From Bacillota bacterium (GTDB lineage: Bacteria > Bacillota > Clostridia > Oscillospirales > Ruminococcaceae): a DNA stretch of 9,382 nt. Position numbers and translations under genes: made by a program. Below, one piece after another: positions 7,253 through 9,382 of this stretch. The stretch is from positions 1 to 9,382 of the forward strand of contig JAEWYJ010000340.1 in assembly GCA_023395695.1 (NCBI GenBank). The letters run 5' to 3'. Position 1 is the stretch's first letter; each line of letters starts with the position of its first letter. The notes beneath the pieces were generated by a model. It was given only the letters and a program-made list of their open reading frames with translations, had not been told where the DNA came from and did no database searches.

Positions 7253-7951
7253 ATGTCTGGTAACGCCCAAATTATCGAAAGCAGCACGCTGGTAGACCTC
7301 TCTTATCACAGTATCAGAAAGGATATTACTGAGGAGTATTTGCCGGCGGGCAAAAAAATTAGTCTGTGCGACCTATGCGAACGCTACGGCGTCAGCACAA
7401 CGCCAATTAAGCAGGCACTCAACCGCCTTATAACCGAAGGGCTTGTGGAAAGCATCCCCAGAAAGGGCTGGCGGGTTAAGCCGTTTAGCTGGAGTGATAT
7501 CGACGAGCTATTTGAGCTGCGGCTTATGATGGAGCTTAATTTTGCTTCTCAGGCGATTGCGTCCGTCAAAACCAGTGCGGCGCTCCAGATAAAGTTTGAA
7601 CAGAATCTGCAGGAAAATCTTGCATTGGTGCAACGTTATGATACGGCGGAGGAATATTTCCGCACCTACGAGCTGGATCAGCAGTTCCACGAGCTGTTTA
7701 TTCTTTCAAGCGGAAACAGCTCCGCACTGCGGATTTATAAAGGGCTGAATTCCCACTCCTATGCGGCGTATCTTTTTGGCAAGCAGCCCCGCCCCCAGAC
7801 CATCAACGGTATTTTAGAGCATCAGGCTGTCTATCAAGCTATGAAGGACGGCGACGTCGAGGCAGTTCGCAGCCTGTTGGAGTCCCACATAGAAAATGCG
7901 CGGAAAAAGCTGCGTCTCTTCCTTAAATTACAGCAGAATATCCGGCTTTGA
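7253..7951 (+). CDS. GntR-family transcriptional regulator, FCD (FadR) subfamily
   Basis: This is a 232-residue DNA-binding regulator, probably controlling the divergent sugar-acid operon in response to a pathway metabolite. The N-terminal winged helix-turn-helix spans about residues 14-76, with the recognition region YGVSTTPIKQALNRL and the wing IPRKGWRV (68-75). The C-terminal all-helical FCD ligand domain follows. It carries the usual metal-site residues: Asp142 and His146 in LDQQFH, His190 in LEHQAVYQAM, and His212 in LESHIENA. Sugar acids and other small carboxylates are typical FCD ligands, matching the neighbours. I chose ATG 7253 because GGAAG lies about 8 nt upstream; an in-frame GTG at 7223 would add ten residues without a visible binding site. 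Family is secure; target and ligand are inferred. Confidence 0.92.
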   Translation: MSGNAQIIESSTLVDLSYHSIRKDITEEYLPAGKKISLCDLCERYGVSTTPIKQALNRLITEGLVESIPRKGWRVKPFSWSDIDELFELRLMMELNFASQAIASVKTSAALQIKFEQNLQENLALVQRYDTAEEYFRTYELDQQFHELFILSSGNSSALRIYKGLNSHSYAAYLFGKQPRPQTINGILEHQAVYQAMKDGDVEAVRSLLESHIENARKKLRLFLKLQQNIRL

Positions 7952-8011
7952 TGTGTCGTTTTAAGCAGAAAGACGCTTTATGGTCGAACAATTTAAAAAG
8001 CGACATTGAAT

Positions 8012-8130
8012 TGACGCGCATATCGCTTGCGTCGCAAGGCAAACGATGCAAACAGGCTGATGCCCCGCAAAGGGGATAGCGCAGCGACACGGAGCATACG
8101 CCCTCAAGACAGTGGGCTTTAAGTGCGTCA
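8012..8130. ncRNA. Candidate structured RNA or palindromic repeat element
   Basis: I do not recognise this element. It is a GC-rich block with several compatible pairings: a closing stem TGACGC (8012-8017) with GCGTCA (8125-8130); TCGC-T-TGCG (8023-8031) with CGCAGCGA (8080-8087), one base bulged; a hairpin CCCC/GGGG (8063-8066 and 8072-8075); and GCCC/GGGC (8100-8103 and 8114-8117). An alternative local hairpin CTTGC/GCAAG lies at 8026-8038. It sits between the regulator stop and the shared terminator, so it may be a structured 3' UTR, a small RNA or a dispersed repeat. The strand is undecided. Confidence 0.35.
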
Positions 8131-8160
8131 GCCATACTGCCGGGCAATATTTAAATATTA

Positions 8161-8208
8161 AAAGAGACCGTTTATACGCCTAAAGATCAGCGTATAAACG
8201 GTCTCTTT
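8161..8208. terminator. Bidirectional intrinsic terminator between convergent genes
   Basis: A perfect 19-bp inverted repeat (8161-8179 with 8190-8208) with a 10-nt loop is followed by ATTTTT on the plus strand and by TTTTAATATTT-like sequence on the minus strand. It sits between the rightward regulator gene and the leftward DUF4491 gene, whose stop is 15 nt away, and should terminate both. Confidence 0.9.
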
Positions 8209-8222
8209 ATTTTTCCGGGAGG

Positions 8223-8546
8223 TTAGCTCGCAGAATGGTCGGTTGAGCGCCTTGAAGCATTCCGCCGGTTGGGGTTTTGCGGAAACCAGCCCTTGGCTAC
8301 GCGCTCCGCCTGCTCTTTGAGCTCTCGGATACACCACAGGCAGGAGGCCCCCAGCAAGCTTAAAACAATTGAAAGCATGCCGGTAGTGAGCAGCGCACCG
8401 GCCAGCAGTAAAATGCCGAAAACTAAAAAAAACGGCCATATTCTGCTGGAAAAATAGTATTCACATTTGATGACAACAGGATGGAATATTCCGATTATGA
8501 CATAAGAGAAGAACGCTACAAGAATGCCCTCAAAATGTACAGCCAT
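8223..8546 (-). CDS. DUF4491 family small membrane protein
   Basis: This is a 107-residue membrane protein of unknown function that I assign to the DUF4491 family from its layout. A first hydrophobic segment (about 5-22) leads into IIGIFHPVVIKCEYYFS, with two further membrane segments at about 37-72, then CIRELKEQAERVAKGWFPQNPNRR near the C-terminus. The family is common in Firmicutes, and the HP-x3-K-x-EYYF and GWFP-x-NP pieces are its recognisable parts. ATG 8546 is chosen because GGAGGG lies 7 nt upstream; the longer frame to 8573 starts before that site. It lies 57 nt downstream of the DUF454 gene on the same strand and ends at a strong terminator, so the two are likely one transcript. 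No function can be proposed. Confidence 0.82.
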   Translation of the reverse strand: MAVHFEGILVAFFSYVIIGIFHPVVIKCEYYFSSRIWPFFLVFGILLLAGALLTTGMLSIVLSLLGASCLWCIRELKEQAERVAKGWFPQNPNRRNASRRSTDHSAS

Positions 8547-8603
8547 GCATAATCCCTCCATTTTTCTGCGCAAATGATATTTTGCGTCTGATAAGGCGAA
8601 AAC

Positions 8604-9026
8604 TTAACGCTTCTGCGCATTCTCGACCGAGCGGTCGGGTTTAACCATGTCTGCCTTCCTGATGGTCTTTAGCGTAAACAGATGAATGCTGACCGCTATG
8701 CCGACGCAGACCAGAAACAGCCGGACATGCAGATGGTTGATCAGCAGCATGGAGGCGATAAGGCCCCACCACAAGAATATTAACGCCATAACCTTGGTGC
8801 GCAGCGTGACGGCTTTATAGGTCAGATAATTATAAAGGTACGCGCCAAATACCCTGTGGTAAACGAGCCAGTTATAGAGCTTTTTAGAGCTGCGCAGGTA
8901 GCAGAATGACGACAGCAGCAAAAATGGCGTCGTCGGCATGACCGGCAGCAATATACCGATAATGCCCAGCACCAGAGAAAGCGTACCTAAAAAGAGTAAA
9001 ACATATTTCTTGACGGAATTAAGCAT
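8604..9026 (-). CDS. DUF454 (YbaN-like) inner membrane protein
   Basis: This is a 140-residue membrane protein of the DUF454/YbaN family, whose function is not established. The N-terminal half shows the family core: a hydrophobic segment LGTLSLVLGIIGILLPVMPTT (about residues 14-34), PFLLLSSFCYLRSSKKLYNWL, then an RVFG-x-YLYNY-type piece. Two further membrane segments lie around residues 78-118, with a charged tail. ATG 9026 is chosen because AAGGGAAG lies just upstream; the open frame runs 29 codons further to 9113, but that part is not conserved in character and includes a GC-rich hairpin. It is the first gene of a probable two-gene unit with the DUF4491 gene. Confidence 0.87.
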   Translation of the reverse strand: MLNSVKKYVLLFLGTLSLVLGIIGILLPVMPTTPFLLLSSFCYLRSSKKLYNWLVYHRVFGAYLYNYLTYKAVTLRTKVMALIFLWWGLIASMLLINHLHVRLFLVCVGIAVSIHLFTLKTIRKADMVKPDRSVENAQKR

Positions 9027-9042
9027 GGATCTTCCCTTCTGG

Positions 9043-9077
9043 GTACAAGGGGCAGTTAAAGCCGCCCCCCCCTGTAC
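9043..9077 (-). other. GC-rich hairpin just upstream of the DUF454 ribosome binding site
   Basis: GTACA (9043-9047) pairs with TGTAC (9073-9077) and GGGG (9049-9052) with CCCC (9069-9072), with one bulged A. The right arm contains a run of eight C on the plus strand (9065-9072). On the message it ends about 5 nt before the Shine-Dalgarno bases, so it could affect translation. The rest of 9078-9264 shows no gene or clear promoter. Confidence 0.4.
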
Positions 9078-9264
9078 GGAAATTGCAAATAAACAGCGCT
9101 GTATCCTAAACATAAAACAGGCTTGGTTTCTATCACTTGCTTTTATATGCGCTGCCGTAGCTCCGCGGTCTTAAAGTGCCGCATTACGGCAAAGGCATCC
9201 TCTGGTATACCGGGCGCTTTCTGAAAATAAAAGACGCTGTATCACTTAATTATTTAAAATATAG

Positions 9265-9382
9265 CTAAACAGCATTAAAAGAGTAACAAAGAGCATCATC
9301 GAAATTATCAAAGCGAGCAAGGATACTGCGCAACTTAGCTTTTAGCCAAGCCCAAAAGTGTTCGATGGGATTAAGTTCAGGT
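9265..9382 (-). mobile_element. 3' end of an IS630-family transposase gene, cut by window edge
   Basis: The last 38 codons of a transposase run in from the right edge and stop at TAG (9265-9267). The piece starts PELNPIEHFWAWLKAKLR and continues through LARFDNFDDALCY. LNPIEHFW is the signature around the last acidic residue (Glu) of the IS630/Tc1-mariner DDE catalytic triad, and the remaining length matches a normal C-terminus. Only this end is visible, so it is unknown whether the element is intact. The left inverted repeat and the TA target duplication typical of the family should lie between here and about 9200, but I could not place them. Confidence 0.88.

Noticed and set aside
7923..8147. 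74-codon minus-strand frame over the structured element
   Set aside because: It overlaps the regulator's 3' end, has no family resemblance and a Cys-rich odd composition, and is better explained as a shadow of the GC-rich structured DNA.
9097..9243. Direct repeat CGCTGTATC at 9097-9105 and 9235-9243 as insertion-sequence boundary marks
   Set aside because: IS630 elements duplicate only TA, and a 9-base match at this spacing can be chance.

Overview
The window (about 50% GC, AT-rich intergenic DNA) looks like a chromosomal piece of an anaerobic Gram-positive bacterium of the Clostridia. The grounds are strong AGGAGG-type ribosome binding sites before most genes, use of TTG and GTG starts, a lipobox-anchored binding protein, and a DUF4491 membrane protein. 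This placement is inference. No rRNA, tRNA or CRISPR array is visible.

Positions 1-6332 (minus strand) hold a six-gene catabolic operon, read right to left. It begins with a zinc-dependent MDR alcohol/polyol dehydrogenase (6332-5316), followed by an FGGY carbohydrate kinase (5246-3831), a KduD/IdnO-like SDR oxidoreductase (3802-3041), and a complete TRAP uptake system: lipoprotein DctP (2927-1866), small permease DctQ (1774-1277) and large permease DctM (1280 to the window edge, almost complete). The simplest reading is import of a sugar acid by the TRAP system, oxidation by the MDR enzyme, reduction of the keto acid by the SDR enzyme, and phosphorylation by the kinase. This has the logic of the E. 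coli L-idonate route (idonate, 5-ketogluconate, gluconate, 6-phosphogluconate) but with a different transporter, kinase and regulator type. The true substrate cannot be read from sequence. Hairpins lie on both sides of dctP and could raise its expression over the permease genes.

Positions 6333-7252 are a long divergent regulatory region. A near-consensus promoter (TTGACA, 17 bp, TACAAT) reads leftward from about 6915, leaving a leader of roughly 580 nt before the dehydrogenase. A terminator-like hairpin sits about 140-165 nt into it, suggesting attenuation or a small RNA. A second promoter reads rightward to a GntR/FCD regulator (7253-7951), with an inverted repeat in its leader that may be an operator.

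Positions 7952-8222 hold a GC-rich stretch with several mutually compatible stems (candidate structured RNA or dispersed repeat, 8012-8130) and a perfect 19-bp bidirectional terminator. Positions 8223-9026 (minus) encode two small membrane proteins of unknown function, DUF454 (YbaN-like) then DUF4491. The window ends inside the 3' end of an IS630-family transposase gene (minus strand, 9382-9265).
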